Positions 6,517 through 13,454 of a DNA stretch of 14,840 bases are shown piece by piece. The first letter of the stretch is position 1, and every line of letters begins with the position of its first letter. The position numbers were made by a program, and so were the translations under genes. Origin of the DNA: Nitrososphaerota archaeon (GTDB lineage Archaea; Thermoproteota; Nitrososphaeria; Nitrososphaerales; UBA183); assembly GCA_029785685.1 (NCBI GenBank), contig JAFLZE010000021.1, positions 1-14,840 on the forward strand, in the 5' to 3' direction. A model generated the notes under the pieces. It made no database searches and had not been told where the DNA came from. It worked only from the letters and a program-made list of their open reading frames with translations.

Positions 6517-6852
6517 TCAGGTCCCTTCAGTGATTTTCCTCAGGGTAATCGACCCGTTCCGGATGTCTAGGTCATAAATCTCATTGACATCGAGCCTCAT
6601 GCCTAACATATCATACTCTGACTCAGTCAGGGTCATGATGATTTTGGAGAACCCTGTCTCCCTCATCTGGGGCATCAGACCCATGGATTGCAACTGCGAC
6701 ACCATCCCCTGGACGACTCTGGCCTCATCGTTAGCAGGGAACATTTCCGGCCTGCGCGCGTCTCTGACCTCCACCAACTCGATCTGCTTCGCAGGGAGCC
6801 CAGTCAGGGGGTCAGTCACGCCGCTGATCCGGTTCACCTTCACCTTGCTCAT
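6517..6852 (-). CDS. Small conserved protein, possibly arcadin-1-like
   Basis: With the start at the ATG at 6852 this is 111 residues: a basic opening MSKVKVNRISGVTDP, then a strand-rich part (KQIELVEVRDARRPEMFP), a helix with VVQGMVSQLQSMG, and a last segment FSKIIMTLTESEYDMLG and VNEIYDLDI. The layout recalls arcadin-1-like proteins of TACK archaea, but this comes from memory of the pattern and is tentative. The frame is open to 6918. The inner ATG is chosen because a TATA box at 6877-6886 puts the transcript start about 3 bases before it, and because the extra 22 residues look non-native. It is followed 5 bases later by the peroxiredoxin gene. There are no membrane segments. Confidence 0.65.
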   Translation of the reverse strand: MSKVKVNRISGVTDPLTGLPAKQIELVEVRDARRPEMFPANDEARVVQGMVSQLQSMGLMPQMRETGFSKIIMTLTESEYDMLGMRLDVNEIYDLDIRNGSITLRKITEGT

Positions 6853-6876
6853 CTGGCATGTCTCTCGCTGCCGCTG

Positions 6877-6886
6877 GTATAAACTC
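6877..6886 (-). promoter_or_regulatory. TATA box for the small-protein/bcp operon
   Basis: Minus strand reads AGTTTATACC, centred about 29 bases upstream of the ATG at 6852. This supports a leaderless transcript and decides the start codon. Confidence 0.6.
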
Positions 6887-6927
6887 AGCGCCAGCGGTTT
6901 GCGCTCGGTTTGCCGCATGAAAACGAG

Positions 6928-7404
6928 TTATTGCAGCGAGTCTGGCCGAGGCTCGGCCTGGTTCTCTTCAGGCGACTCCGGCTGCTGCTCTTCTAGAGGC
7001 ACCGATACGCCACCTTCGTTCTGCTGGTTCGCCATTATGGCTTCGACGTCTTCTGGTGAGAGAATCCTTGACATCGAGAGGTTCACGAGAGAGTTCGCGG
7101 AGGCGTCGCCTGACATCCTTCCTATCCTCCCCCTGAGCTGCCGCCACTTCAGCTTCGTGTTTCCACTCTTAGACGTGTAGATGATGCCAAGCACATCCCT
7201 AGCGTTGATGAACGTGATGTCCCTGATCTTCTTGAGGTCGACCTTGTCCACCGCCTCGACGTAGATGGATCCCTGGTCGCCTTGCTTCTCGGGGAATACT
7301 TCGGGGTCTCTGAGGTATGACTCTGGGATGAAACTCCTACAAGTACTGCTGATTAGAAACCGTCTGAACCCCTCTAGATTGCAGGTGAGATCAAGCTCAA
7401 CCAC
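6928..7404 (-). CDS. Unrecognised conserved-looking protein with acidic disordered tail
   Basis: A 158-residue protein that I do not recognise. Residues 1-115 are folded-looking: MVELDLTCNLEGFRRFL, then IYVEAVDKVDLKKIRDITF, DVLGIIYTSKSGNTKLKWR and a helix LRGRIGRMSGDASANSLVNL. Residues about 130-158 are Glu/Gln/Pro-rich (VPLEEQQPESPEENQAEP) and probably disordered. There is no signal peptide or membrane segment; the protein is presumably cytoplasmic. The start is a GTG at 7404, the only start in frame behind a TATA box at 7441-7448; the predicted leader is about 14 bases and contains an AGGCGA that might act as a weak ribosome-binding site. The downstream operon has its own promoter, so this gene is probably transcribed alone. 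Confidence 0.65.
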   Translation of the reverse strand: MVELDLTCNLEGFRRFLISSTCRSFIPESYLRDPEVFPEKQGDQGSIYVEAVDKVDLKKIRDITFINARDVLGIIYTSKSGNTKLKWRQLRGRIGRMSGDASANSLVNLSMSRILSPEDVEAIMANQQNEGGVSVPLEEQQPESPEENQAEPRPDSLQ

Positions 7405-7440
7405 CCGACTTCGCCTGAATCTGCGGCGCGTTTCAGAGGT

Positions 7441-7448
7441 TATAAATT
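7441..7448 (-). promoter_or_regulatory. TATA box for the gene at 6928-7404
   Basis: Minus strand reads AATTTATA, centred near 7444, about 40 bases upstream of the GTG at 7404. It predicts a short leader of about 14 bases. Confidence 0.5.
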
Positions 7449-7462
7449 GATTCCCAACGCAC

Positions 7463-7478
7463 CGAGGCGGATGCCTCG
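7463..7478. other. Hairpin in divergent spacer
   Basis: CGAGGC-GGAT-GCCTCG is a perfect 6-bp stem with a 4-base loop, set between CCCA (7453-7456) and TGGG (7488-7491), which could extend it. It lies upstream of the TATA box of the minus-strand gene, so it is not in that gene's leader. Function unknown. Confidence 0.35.
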
Positions 7479-7500
7479 ACCAGATTGTGGGTTCTCGTAC

Positions 7501-7549
7501 TCAAGATCCTCGACATCTGTCGGTTCAGTAGGCTAAATCCGGTCATCAC
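7501..7549 (-). ncRNA. Candidate C/D-box small guide RNA
   Basis: On the minus strand a perfect C box GTGATGA (7549-7543) is followed by a 14-base guide (complement of 7529-7542) and a perfect D' box CTGA (7528-7525). A weak C'-like AGATG (7518-7514) and a degenerate terminal D-like TTGA (7504-7501) follow. The total of about 49 bases is right for an archaeal C/D RNA, which guides 2'-O-methylation. The TATA-like element at 7577-7583, read leftward, would start a transcript near 7554, 5 bases before the C box. The poor C' and D boxes keep confidence low. Confidence 0.3.
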
Positions 7550-7576
7550 CCACGACCTCTGAAGGGCAGGGTCAAC

Positions 7577-7583
7577 ATTAAAG
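7577..7583. promoter_or_regulatory. TATA-like element for DUF309 gene, possibly bidirectional
   Basis: Plus strand ATTAAAG, minus strand CTTTAAT. The centre at 7580 is 26 bases from the GTG at 7606, predicting a leaderless DUF309 mRNA. In the other direction it is about 26 bases from a point just before the candidate C/D RNA. Confidence 0.45.
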
Positions 7584-7605
7584 CGTTCCAATCATCTTTC
7601 ATACC

Positions 7606-8166
7606 GTGTTGCGCTTTCTCATCAGGCTCAAGGGTGGCGCCTTCCGAGGGGACCTCCTGGGGGTAGTCCGCGCGATGGCCCGAGAGCTCGGGGTGGAGGC
7701 GAAGAACCCGAAGTGGACTTCCTACGGCGCCTTGGAGCTGGACGTGTTCGTGCCTGGCCGTCCAGACTTCGAACTCTTCGTCGCCGCGCTGGAGCCTCTT
7801 ACGGCGCCAGAATTCACCCACGACCTGAACACCGCCCCGAAGTTCAGGCCCGAAGACGAGATCTTCACCGAGGCCAAGTCGCTGTTCAACGCCGAGCGGT
7901 ACTGGGAGTGCCACGAGGTCCTCGAAGGGATTTGGCGGACGAGGGCCGGAGACGAGAAGGCCCTCCTGCAGGGGGTGATACTGGTCTGCGCCGCTTTTGT
8001 CCACCATCAGAAGGGCGAAGATACGGTGGCTCTGGGCATTTTGGAAAGTGGGGTACTGATGCTGGGGTCTTCACGGCCATCCTATGGGGCCTTCAGGGTC
8101 GACCGCCTGAAAGCGGGCTCTGAAGAGATACTGAAGAGGAAACGTTTCATCAGCTTCGAAGTCTAG
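7606..8166 (+). CDS. DUF309 domain protein
   Basis: A 186-residue cytoplasmic protein. Residues about 80-140 match the DUF309 domain: EAKSLFNAERYWECHEVLEGIW followed by KALLQGVILVCAAFVHHQKG, with the characteristic YWECHE and the later LQG...A..HH pattern. The N-terminal 75 residues (MLRFLIRLKGG, KWTSYGALELDVFVP) form an additional alpha/beta region seen in archaeal members. The function of DUF309 is not established; the helical domain with conserved His and Glu looks like a small ligand- or metal-binding bundle. The start is a GTG at 7606, supported by the TATA-like element 26 bases upstream. Its 3' end overlaps the convergent membrane-protein gene by 4 bases. Confidence 0.85.
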   Translation: MLRFLIRLKGGAFRGDLLGVVRAMARELGVEAKNPKWTSYGALELDVFVPGRPDFELFVAALEPLTAPEFTHDLNTAPKFRPEDEIFTEAKSLFNAERYWECHEVLEGIWRTRAGDEKALLQGVILVCAAFVHHQKGEDTVALGILESGVLMLGSSRPSYGAFRVDRLKAGSEEILKRKRFISFEV

Positions 8167-8561
8167 CCGAACACAGGCAGGTTCATCGGATTCGCCTGCT
8201 CTCTCAGTTGCTCTCTGGGCCTCAGGGCCAGGAGGTCAAAGATCAGCGACACGAAGGAGAGGACTACCAGGCCGGTCCAGGCCCAGCCTCCATATTGTCC
8301 TGCCCAGTTGTAGAGGGTGATAGCCGCCACGATCGCGGAGAGGGCGCCGCCTGCCATGAAAGCGCTCCTGAACCCGATGTAGCAGACCAGGGCATCTAGG
8401 ACAAGAATGGCCCCTAGGGCCGGTACGGCGCCCTGCAGGGCTGGTATTGGGCAGCCGCTTCTGGGGCACAGAAACGACGGGCCGAGACCCCAGCCGACTA
8501 TCGCCGCCCATATCCCTGTCAGAAGGTTGAAGGTTGTCGAGGCTCTTTGCGCCAGAGCCAG
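8163..8561 (-). CDS. Small four-helix membrane protein without canonical start codon
   Basis: The open frame between the in-frame TGA at 8568-8570 and the stop at 8163 encodes about 132 residues with four hydrophobic segments: FNLLTGIWAAIVGWGLG, ALGAILVLDALVCYIGF, GALSAIVAAITLYNWA and GLVVLSFVSLIFDLLAL, then a charged tail LRPREQLREQ. Between the first two is a Cys/Pro loop CPRSGCPIP. There is no ATG, GTG or TTG before the internal ATG at 8357, which would remove the first two helices. A CTG at 8561 or 8555, just after the upstream gene's TAG stop (8563-8565), is the best candidate, initiated by coupling. I do not recognise the family. Last gene of the four-gene TrmB operon. Confidence 0.6.
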   Translation of the reverse strand: MALAQRASTTFNLLTGIWAAIVGWGLGPSFLCPRSGCPIPALQGAVPALGAILVLDALVCYIGFRSAFMAGGALSAIVAAITLYNWAGQYGGWAWTGLVVLSFVSLIFDLLALRPREQLREQANPMNLPVFG

Positions 8562-8562
8562 G

Positions 8563-8988
8563 CTACTTCACCATCGCCAGCTTGTAGTGTCCTGCCTCAA
8601 TGTTCTTGTTGATGTTGTCCTTTACCAGATAGAGCCTGTGGATGGGGCTGCCCGTGTTCGGCGAGAGCGTGTAGTCGGCGCCCACCACATACTCTTGTAC
8701 CTTGCCGTCCCTACACGCGTGGGTGAACTTCTTGCCATGCTTTACCCCCAGGGAGTTCATGTGCACGTCCTTCAGCGTGGTGCACGTCAGCACAGCCCAC
8801 TCCTCGTCATCGGGAATCGACTCGAACCCCACGCTCGCCTTGAGCGGCTCATCGTATCTCTTGTCGTCGCAGAAGAGCTTCTTGCAGCCTCTGCACCTCC
8901 AAACGTCCACTACCCCCTGAAGGTAGTTATCGCGGTTCACGTTAACCATGCCCAAGAAGACTATCTCGTGCTCATGTGGCGCAGCCAT
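8563..8988 (-). CDS. Unrecognised cytoplasmic protein with Cys-rich motif
   Basis: A 141-residue protein from the ATG at 8988 (an upstream in-frame start at 9009 would overlap the preceding gene's end). It has HEHEIVFLGMVNVNRDNY near the N terminus, then DVWRCRGCKKLFCDDKRYDE with CxxCxxxxC, and further Cys in VLTCTTLK and THACRDGK, so a small metal site or zinc ribbon is plausible. The remainder is strand-rich (VQEYVVGADYTLSP, IHRLYLVKDN). No membrane segment. It starts 4 bases after the stop of the short TrmB-like gene and its TAG stop lies within a few bases of the membrane-protein start, so all belong to one transcript. Function unknown. Confidence 0.65.
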   Translation of the reverse strand: MAAPHEHEIVFLGMVNVNRDNYLQGVVDVWRCRGCKKLFCDDKRYDEPLKASVGFESIPDDEEWAVLTCTTLKDVHMNSLGVKHGKKFTHACRDGKVQEYVVGADYTLSPNTGSPIHRLYLVKDNINKNIEAGHYKLAMVK

Positions 8989-8992
8989 GATA

Positions 8993-9358
8993 CTAGGCGC
9001 CCCCCGCATCCGCCCTTTTCTCCATTGCGGCGTCGTACAGGGGGATTAGCTCAAGGATCAGCCTGTCTACCCTCATCCGCCTCTCGCTGATCTCCTTCAC
9101 CATCGCCTCCCTCCACGTCCTATAGTGGTTCGCTATCCCGAGCCTAGGATGGACTGGGATTATCCTCTTCCCGTCACCGGAGATTATTGCCATCCCCCTC
9201 TCCAGGAGCGTAGCAGCCTCCGCCTCACGGGATGAGGGAATCTGTCCTTCCTGGAGCAGCCTGAGGTACAACGATGCCTCGTTCCGGGACAGGCCGGCGT
9301 CCACGCCAAGCCGTTTGAGGACCCCTTCCTCGTCTCTGATGCTTTCTCCCTTGCTCAA
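8993..9358 (-). CDS. Short TrmB-like winged-helix protein
   Basis: A 121-residue protein with LGVDAGLSRNEASLYLRLLQEG, the usual first helix pair of TrmB-family winged helices, then AATLLERGMAIISGDGKRIIP (helix plus wing) and a long charged helix ISERRMRVDRLILELIPLYD suited to dimerisation. It lacks the effector-binding domain of full TrmB proteins. The start is a TTG in TTGA, overlapping the stop of the preceding TrmB gene by 4 bases; the frame extends further upstream inside that gene, but the conserved part begins after this TTG. It is the second gene in the operon and may form mixed dimers with, or modulate, the larger regulator; this is inference. Confidence 0.72.
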   Translation of the reverse strand: MSKGESIRDEEGVLKRLGVDAGLSRNEASLYLRLLQEGQIPSSREAEAATLLERGMAIISGDGKRIIPVHPRLGIANHYRTWREAMVKEISERRMRVDRLILELIPLYDAAMEKRADAGGA

Positions 9359-10119
9359 TGCTTGGTGGTCCCTGGCGAGTTCCACAGGAACTCGAAGTAG
9401 TCCTTGGCAAAGCTGGCCAGCCCATGGTGCGATGCCCATATGGCCAGAGGGAGTCCTCCCTGCTCGCCTCCTCCGAGCAGGAGAACTACTTCGCGCGAAT
9501 CTGACACGAGGCCTCCGCCATACATAGTCTTCCTCGTCCTGAGTTCCGAGTGTCTGGCCAGTTGACCGGCTGCCTCCTTTGGGAGGTCAGGTGAAGTAAG
9601 GATCAGGCACTTCACCCCCTTCTCCTTAAGTGCCGCAAGTAGCGGCTCGATCCGGTCGGTGAACGGCGCCAGTTGTGCGGGTAGGGCGATGAGCAACTCC
9701 GCCCTGCAGTTCAGAAGGAGGTTCTTCACTCTCGAGAGAATCTCATTCGTCCCCCGCATGATCCATATGTCTGGTTTCTCCTGCTCCCCCCTGCTGACGT
9801 ATATTCCCATCAGCTCTTCCAGCGCGACCTGCTCCATCTCCTTCCTTTCGGTCTCCTGGCGGGACTTCAGCTCTTCCAAGGCCGTGTCAGGCGGCTTGGC
9901 CGTGTAGACGGTCGGCCTGCTCTTCTGTTCCTCCACCCAGCCGTGCCTATGGAGGGACTCGAGCGCATCGTAGACCTTTGAGTATGGTATCCTCGCCTCC
10001 CGGCTCACGTCGCTCGCGGTCATCGTCCCGCCCTTGAGAAGGGCGACGTAGGCTTTCACTTCGCTCCCCGTCAGCCCGAGTGCCTCGAGGGACACGGTGG
10101 CGCGTTCGCTCAGTGTCAT
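9355..10119 (-). CDS. TrmB family transcriptional regulator
   Basis: A 254-residue regulator. The N-terminal winged helix covers about residues 8-75 (LEALGLTGSEVKAYVALL, SREARIPYSKVYDALESLHR, VEEQKSRPTVYTAKPP), then a coiled-coil-like linker (LEELKSRQETERKEMEQ) and an effector domain from about 110 (IWIMRGTNEILSRVKNLLL, LLIALPAQLAP, GVKCLILTSPD). TrmB proteins often bind sugars or other small ligands, but the ligand here is unknown. The ATG at 10119 is preferred over a GTG at 10137 because it fits the TATA-like element near 10148. It is divergent from the tes homologue across a 55-base gap with a perfect inverted repeat, so it probably regulates tes and itself. Confidence 0.88.
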   Translation of the reverse strand: MTLSERATVSLEALGLTGSEVKAYVALLKGGTMTASDVSREARIPYSKVYDALESLHRHGWVEEQKSRPTVYTAKPPDTALEELKSRQETERKEMEQVALEELMGIYVSRGEQEKPDIWIMRGTNEILSRVKNLLLNCRAELLIALPAQLAPFTDRIEPLLAALKEKGVKCLILTSPDLPKEAAGQLARHSELRTRKTMYGGGLVSDSREVVLLLGGGEQGGLPLAIWASHHGLASFAKDYFEFLWNSPGTTKH

Positions 10120-10145
10120 CTGCCCGCCCGACAGCACGGGCCATC

Positions 10146-10174
10146 TTTAACTTTTCACCCTCTGGAAAGTTAAA
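10146..10174. promoter_or_regulatory. 9-bp inverted repeat between trmB and tes, likely operator and shared promoter
   Basis: TTTAACTTT (10146-10154) and AAAGTTAAA (10166-10174) are perfect reverse complements separated by 11 bases. The left arm doubles as a TATA-like element about 26 bases before the tes ATG (10175) and about 29 before the trmB ATG (10119). The right arm abuts the tes start codon. A protein bound here would block both genes. Confidence 0.5.
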
Positions 10175-11893
10175 ATGCTTATATCCACTCGGCGGGAGAG
10201 ACTCTCCAGCGAACCTATTTTGGCTCAAATCGCTGACGTCAGCCTTGAACTGAAGAAAGAAGTTTCCAAGGGGAACTTCATCCGCCAGACGCAGTCTATC
10301 TGCCCTGACTGCAACAGGATACTGCCAGCTATCGTCTTCGAGCGGGACAGCAAGGTCTGGATGACGAAGACATGCCCTGAACACGGCGAGACTGAAGAGC
10401 TCTACTTCGGCTCCTATGAAATGTACAGCAAGTTTTCGCGCTATTGGAAGGACGGGAAGGGGACGCACGCAGCTAATGTCCCCCTCGACGTCTGCTCATG
10501 CCCAGCGAACTGCGGTCTCTGTTCCAACCATCTGTCGCACACCGGCCTCTCAAACATCATAGTGACGAACAGATGCGACCTCACCTGCTGGTACTGTTTC
10601 TTCTACGTCAAGAAGGGACTGGAGGGGGCCTACGTCTACGAGCCTACCCTCGACCAGGTAAGGGAGATGGGGCGCTCGCTGAAGGCGGAGCGACCTGTGG
10701 CGGGCAATTCCGTACAGATCACCGGAGGGGAGCCGACGCTCCGCGAGGAGCTGCCGACAATCATCAAGATACTGAAGGAAGAAGGGGTGGACCACATCCA
10801 GCTCAACACCAATGGCATCAATCTGGCTCTCAATCCGGGCCTTGCGAAGCGCTTGAAGGACGCCGGGGTCTCCAACCTCTACATGAGCTTCGACGGAGTC
10901 ACTCCGAAGACCAACCCGAAGAACCACTGGGAGGCACCCTACGCCATCGACGCCTGCCGGAGAGTGGGCTTGGGCGTAGTCCTTGTCCCGACCGTCATAA
11001 AGTCGATCAACGACCACGAGCTAGGTGACATAATCCGCTTCGGCGCGAACAACATAGATACCGTCCACGCGGTCAACTTCCAGCCTGTCTCGCTTACAGG
11101 TAGGCTGACAAAGTCAGAAAGGGCGAAGTACAGGATTACGATACCAGACTGCATCGAGAAGATAGAGGAACAGACCAACGGCATGATATCGAAGGACGGA
11201 TGGTTCCCCGTCCCGTCCTGCTCGCCGGTGACAGGCTTCATAGAGGCTTTCACCAAGAAGGAGCAGTATGAGCTCTCTATCCACTTCGCCTGCGGGGCAG
11301 GGACATACGTGTTCAACGACCCAGACAAGAAGAGGCTCGTTCCGCTGCCCGAGTTCGTCGACATACCTGGGCTAGTTGAGTACTTGGACGAGAAGACGGA
11401 GGAAATCTACTCGGGGACAAACCGCTATGTGGTGGCTGCGAAGGTCCTTACAAGGATCTCGTCCTTCGTGAACAAAGAGAAGCAGCCCAAGAGCCTGAGC
11501 TTCGCCAAGCTCCTCACCGACGCCCTTGTGAAGCACGACTACTCCTCAGTAGGCCAGTTCCACCTGAAGAGCATGTTCATCGGGATGATGCACTTCCAGG
11601 ATAAATATAACCAGGATGAGGAGCGGCTTCAGCGCTGCGACATCCACTACCTCACCCCCGACCTGAGGATCATACCATTTTGTAGTTTCAATGTTCTCCC
11701 GGAATGGTATCGTGACAGGATACAGCAGAAGTACGGCATGCCGATTGAACAGTGGGAAGCAAAGACTGGTAGGAAGCTGGAGGATGGTCTCTATAGGGGA
11801 ACGCTCAGGCGCGGCGGCCATGTCCAAGGTTGCGGCTGCGCGGCGGGCGAGCACGGCGAGCCGCTGCCTATCCAGCCGATCACCGGGACATAG
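10175..11893 (+). CDS. tes: Radical SAM tetraether lipid synthase (Tes) homologue
   Basis: A 572-residue radical SAM protein of the MJ0619/MA_1486 type, the family shown to join lipid tails of two archaeal diether lipids into membrane-spanning tetraethers. N-terminal Cys pairs (CPDC at 43-46, C67 in TCPEHG) suggest the rubredoxin-like metal site. CSCPANCGLCSNH (107-119) precedes the radical SAM cluster motif C134, C138, C141 in TNRCDLTCWYCFFY, and the GGEPT motif is at 184-188. Further cysteines at C349, C373, C488, C503, C553 and C555 fit auxiliary iron-sulfur clusters. Cytoplasmic, probably at the membrane surface. The ATG at 10175 is leaderless relative to the TATA-like element at about 10148. 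Size and extra Cys exclude QueE. Confidence 0.88.
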   Translation: MLISTRRERLSSEPILAQIADVSLELKKEVSKGNFIRQTQSICPDCNRILPAIVFERDSKVWMTKTCPEHGETEELYFGSYEMYSKFSRYWKDGKGTHAANVPLDVCSCPANCGLCSNHLSHTGLSNIIVTNRCDLTCWYCFFYVKKGLEGAYVYEPTLDQVREMGRSLKAERPVAGNSVQITGGEPTLREELPTIIKILKEEGVDHIQLNTNGINLALNPGLAKRLKDAGVSNLYMSFDGVTPKTNPKNHWEAPYAIDACRRVGLGVVLVPTVIKSINDHELGDIIRFGANNIDTVHAVNFQPVSLTGRLTKSERAKYRITIPDCIEKIEEQTNGMISKDGWFPVPSCSPVTGFIEAFTKKEQYELSIHFACGAGTYVFNDPDKKRLVPLPEFVDIPGLVEYLDEKTEEIYSGTNRYVVAAKVLTRISSFVNKEKQPKSLSFAKLLTDALVKHDYSSVGQFHLKSMFIGMMHFQDKYNQDEERLQRCDIHYLTPDLRIIPFCSFNVLPEWYRDRIQQKYGMPIEQWEAKTGRKLEDGLYRGTLRRGGHVQGCGCAAGEHGEPLPIQPITGT

Positions 11894-11930
11894 AACACTA
11901 CGCGGGGGTGCTGCTGTGGGCTGCCGGAAA

Positions 11931-12022
11931 GTCAGTCTTTCGCAGGTTCGTTGCACCAACACTGACGGGTGACCCTTGGCTGGGTCTGTGCCGAAGAGTT
12001 AGGAGCTCAGACATCTGACTCC
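11931..12022. other. Spacer downstream of tes with several hairpins
   Basis: The 173-base gap between tes and the DUF929 gene has no convincing gene. It contains GTCAGT (11931-11936) paired with ACTGAC (11961-11966), a perfect hairpin GACCC-TTGGCT-GGGTC at 11971-11986, and GGAG-C-TCAG-ACAT-CTGA-CTCC at 12002-12022. T-rich sequence follows from 12032. This suits termination of tes or an unnamed RNA. Confidence 0.35.
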
Positions 12023-12034
12023 TCGCGAGGCTTT

Positions 12035-12043
12035 CTTTATTTA
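12035..12043 (+). promoter_or_regulatory. TATA box for the DUF929-VKOR operon
   Basis: CTTTATTTA, centred about 28 bases before the TTG at 12067. This indicates a leaderless mRNA and supports the TTG start. The T-rich run may also help terminate tes transcripts. Confidence 0.5.
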
Positions 12044-12066
12044 CCCGATGGGGAAGTCGCTCTTAG

Positions 12067-13017
12067 TTGTCCATCAAGGCGACCCTGCGTGCGAGGCAGA
12101 GGAGGAGGCGCATACTGTTGATCTCTGTCATCGCCGTCGTAGTAGCTCTGTTGGTTGTAGTCTATTTCATCGCTGCTGCCGGCAGCGACCCCTACACGAA
12201 GTACATCGGCCAGCCCGTCTCCCAGACCGTACTCGGCCAGGTGACCGGCGTGAGCGACTCGACCCTTAACGCCATCGGGACCCCGACGGGCGTGTCTCCC
12301 CCCGCCAAGATCTCCGGCTCTCTCCTCACGTCCGGGGGGAAGCCCGAGGTCCTTTATGTCGGCGGGGAGTTCTGCCCGTTCTGCGCCATCGAGAGGTGGG
12401 CGATTATCGTGGCTCTTTCGCACTTCGGGACGTTCAGCGGCCTTCAGTACATGCTCTCCTCGAGCACCGACCTCAACGCCAACACACCGACGTTCACATT
12501 CGCGAACGTCACCTACACCAGCAGCTACATCACGTTCGTGGCAGTGGAGGAGTACGGCCGGGCAGGCCAGAGCGACGTGAGGCAGACTCTCACAGCGGCC
12601 CAGACCAGCCTCGTGTCCCAGTACGACACGTGTTCGGCTTCGGCGACACAGTCAACCGGAGGCATTCCGTTCGTCGACATAGCCAACCAATACGCAGTCA
12701 ATTGTGGTGCCCAGTTCGAGCTCCCCGACCAATCACAATACCTGACATCCCCATCGCAGCCCAACATCATCGGCATGAACTGGACCCAGATAGCTTCTCA
12801 ACTCAATACGCCCGGTAGCCCGATCGCGCAGCTGGTAGACGGCGCAGCCAACTACCTGATCAGCGCCATCTGCAACGTAGATGGCGGCCAGCCAGGGTCA
12901 GTATGCAACCAGCAATACGCGACCGCGACCCTTGCGAACGTCTCGCCAGCCCAGGGGACATCCACGGCCCTGGTGGCAGTCCCGGCCAGGATCTCTGACC
13001 CACGATGGACCGTCTGA
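12067..13017 (+). CDS. Membrane-anchored DUF929 thioredoxin-fold protein
   Basis: A 316-residue protein. A basic N terminus (RARQRRRR) precedes one membrane segment at about 16-37 ([19 protein letters not shown]), leaving the rest outside the membrane. The DUF929 core has [20 protein letters not shown] with a CPFC pair at C103/C106, the position of a thioredoxin active site, and [11 protein letters not shown] with the expected cis-proline later. Additional cysteines (DTCSAS, AVNCGAQ, AICNV, SVCNQ) could form structural disulfides. It probably exchanges disulfides in the pseudoperiplasm with the VKOR encoded by the overlapping downstream gene. The start is a leaderless TTG at 12067. Confidence 0.88.
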   Translation: MSIKATLRARQRRRRILLISVIAVVVALLVVVYFIAAAGSDPYTKYIGQPVSQTVLGQVTGVSDSTLNAIGTPTGVSPPAKISGSLLTSGGKPEVLYVGGEFCPFCAIERWAIIVALSHFGTFSGLQYMLSSSTDLNANTPTFTFANVTYTSSYITFVAVEEYGRAGQSDVRQTLTAAQTSLVSQYDTCSASATQSTGGIPFVDIANQYAVNCGAQFELPDQSQYLTSPSQPNIIGMNWTQIASQLNTPGSPIAQLVDGAANYLISAICNVDGGQPGSVCNQQYATATLANVSPAQGTSTALVAVPARISDPRWTV

Positions 13018-13448
13018 CCAAGGGCTTCGTAGCCTTAGCAGCCGTCGGGGTGGCGGTGGCGACCTTCCACGCATATGACGAGATTACGGCATTCTCCACT
13101 CCGCTATCGAGGGTGTGCAACGTCAACGCATTTTTCTCCTGTGGGAGTGTCTTCGCCAGCGGGGACGTGACTTTCCCCCCTGGCCCGTACGGCATACCTC
13201 TCTATGTCTATGGGTTGGTCTGGTTCCCGCTCATGGTCGCGCTCGGGGTGTGGTATGGTCGTAGGAAAGGCTCGCTAGACGGAGAAGTGATGGTCCCCGC
13301 ACTGATGGTGGGGAACCTGTTCACGCTCTATCTGTGGTACCTCGAGCTTGGCGTCATACACGCCGTCTGCCCTGTCTGCATGACGATGTACTTCCTGAAC
13401 TATGCGATGACCGGCCTCGCGCTCAGGCGCCTGCTGGGTTCCTTCTAG
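13005..13448 (+). CDS. VKOR-family thiol oxidoreductase, membrane
   Basis: A 147-residue membrane protein of the vitamin K epoxide reductase family, which in archaea and bacteria takes electrons from thiol oxidases and passes them to a quinone. All four key cysteines are present: the loop pair C38 and C46 (CNVNAFFSC) and the active-site CPVC (C122, C125). [14 protein letters not shown] matches the conserved region before the second helix. Four membrane segments are visible (about 7-22, 66-84, 97-117, 124-143). The ATG at 13005 overlaps the DUF929 gene by 13 bases, so the two form one operon. There is no fused thioredoxin domain; DUF929 is the likely partner. Confidence 0.9.
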   Translation: MDRLTKGFVALAAVGVAVATFHAYDEITAFSTPLSRVCNVNAFFSCGSVFASGDVTFPPGPYGIPLYVYGLVWFPLMVALGVWYGRRKGSLDGEVMVPALMVGNLFTLYLWYLELGVIHAVCPVCMTMYFLNYAMTGLALRRLLGSF

Positions 13449-13454
13449 GGGCCG

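Noticed and set aside
8407..9090. Plus-strand open frame of 227 codons
   Set aside because: It lies opposite the Cys-rich and membrane-protein genes of the TrmB operon, has low-complexity His/Arg/Leu-rich composition and no recognisable motif; a shadow of GC-rich coding sequence.
10175..11893. Radical SAM gene considered as the missing QueE
   Set aside because: At 572 residues it is more than twice the size of QueE and has the N-terminal and C-terminal cysteine sets and CDLTCWYCFFY motif of tetraether synthases.
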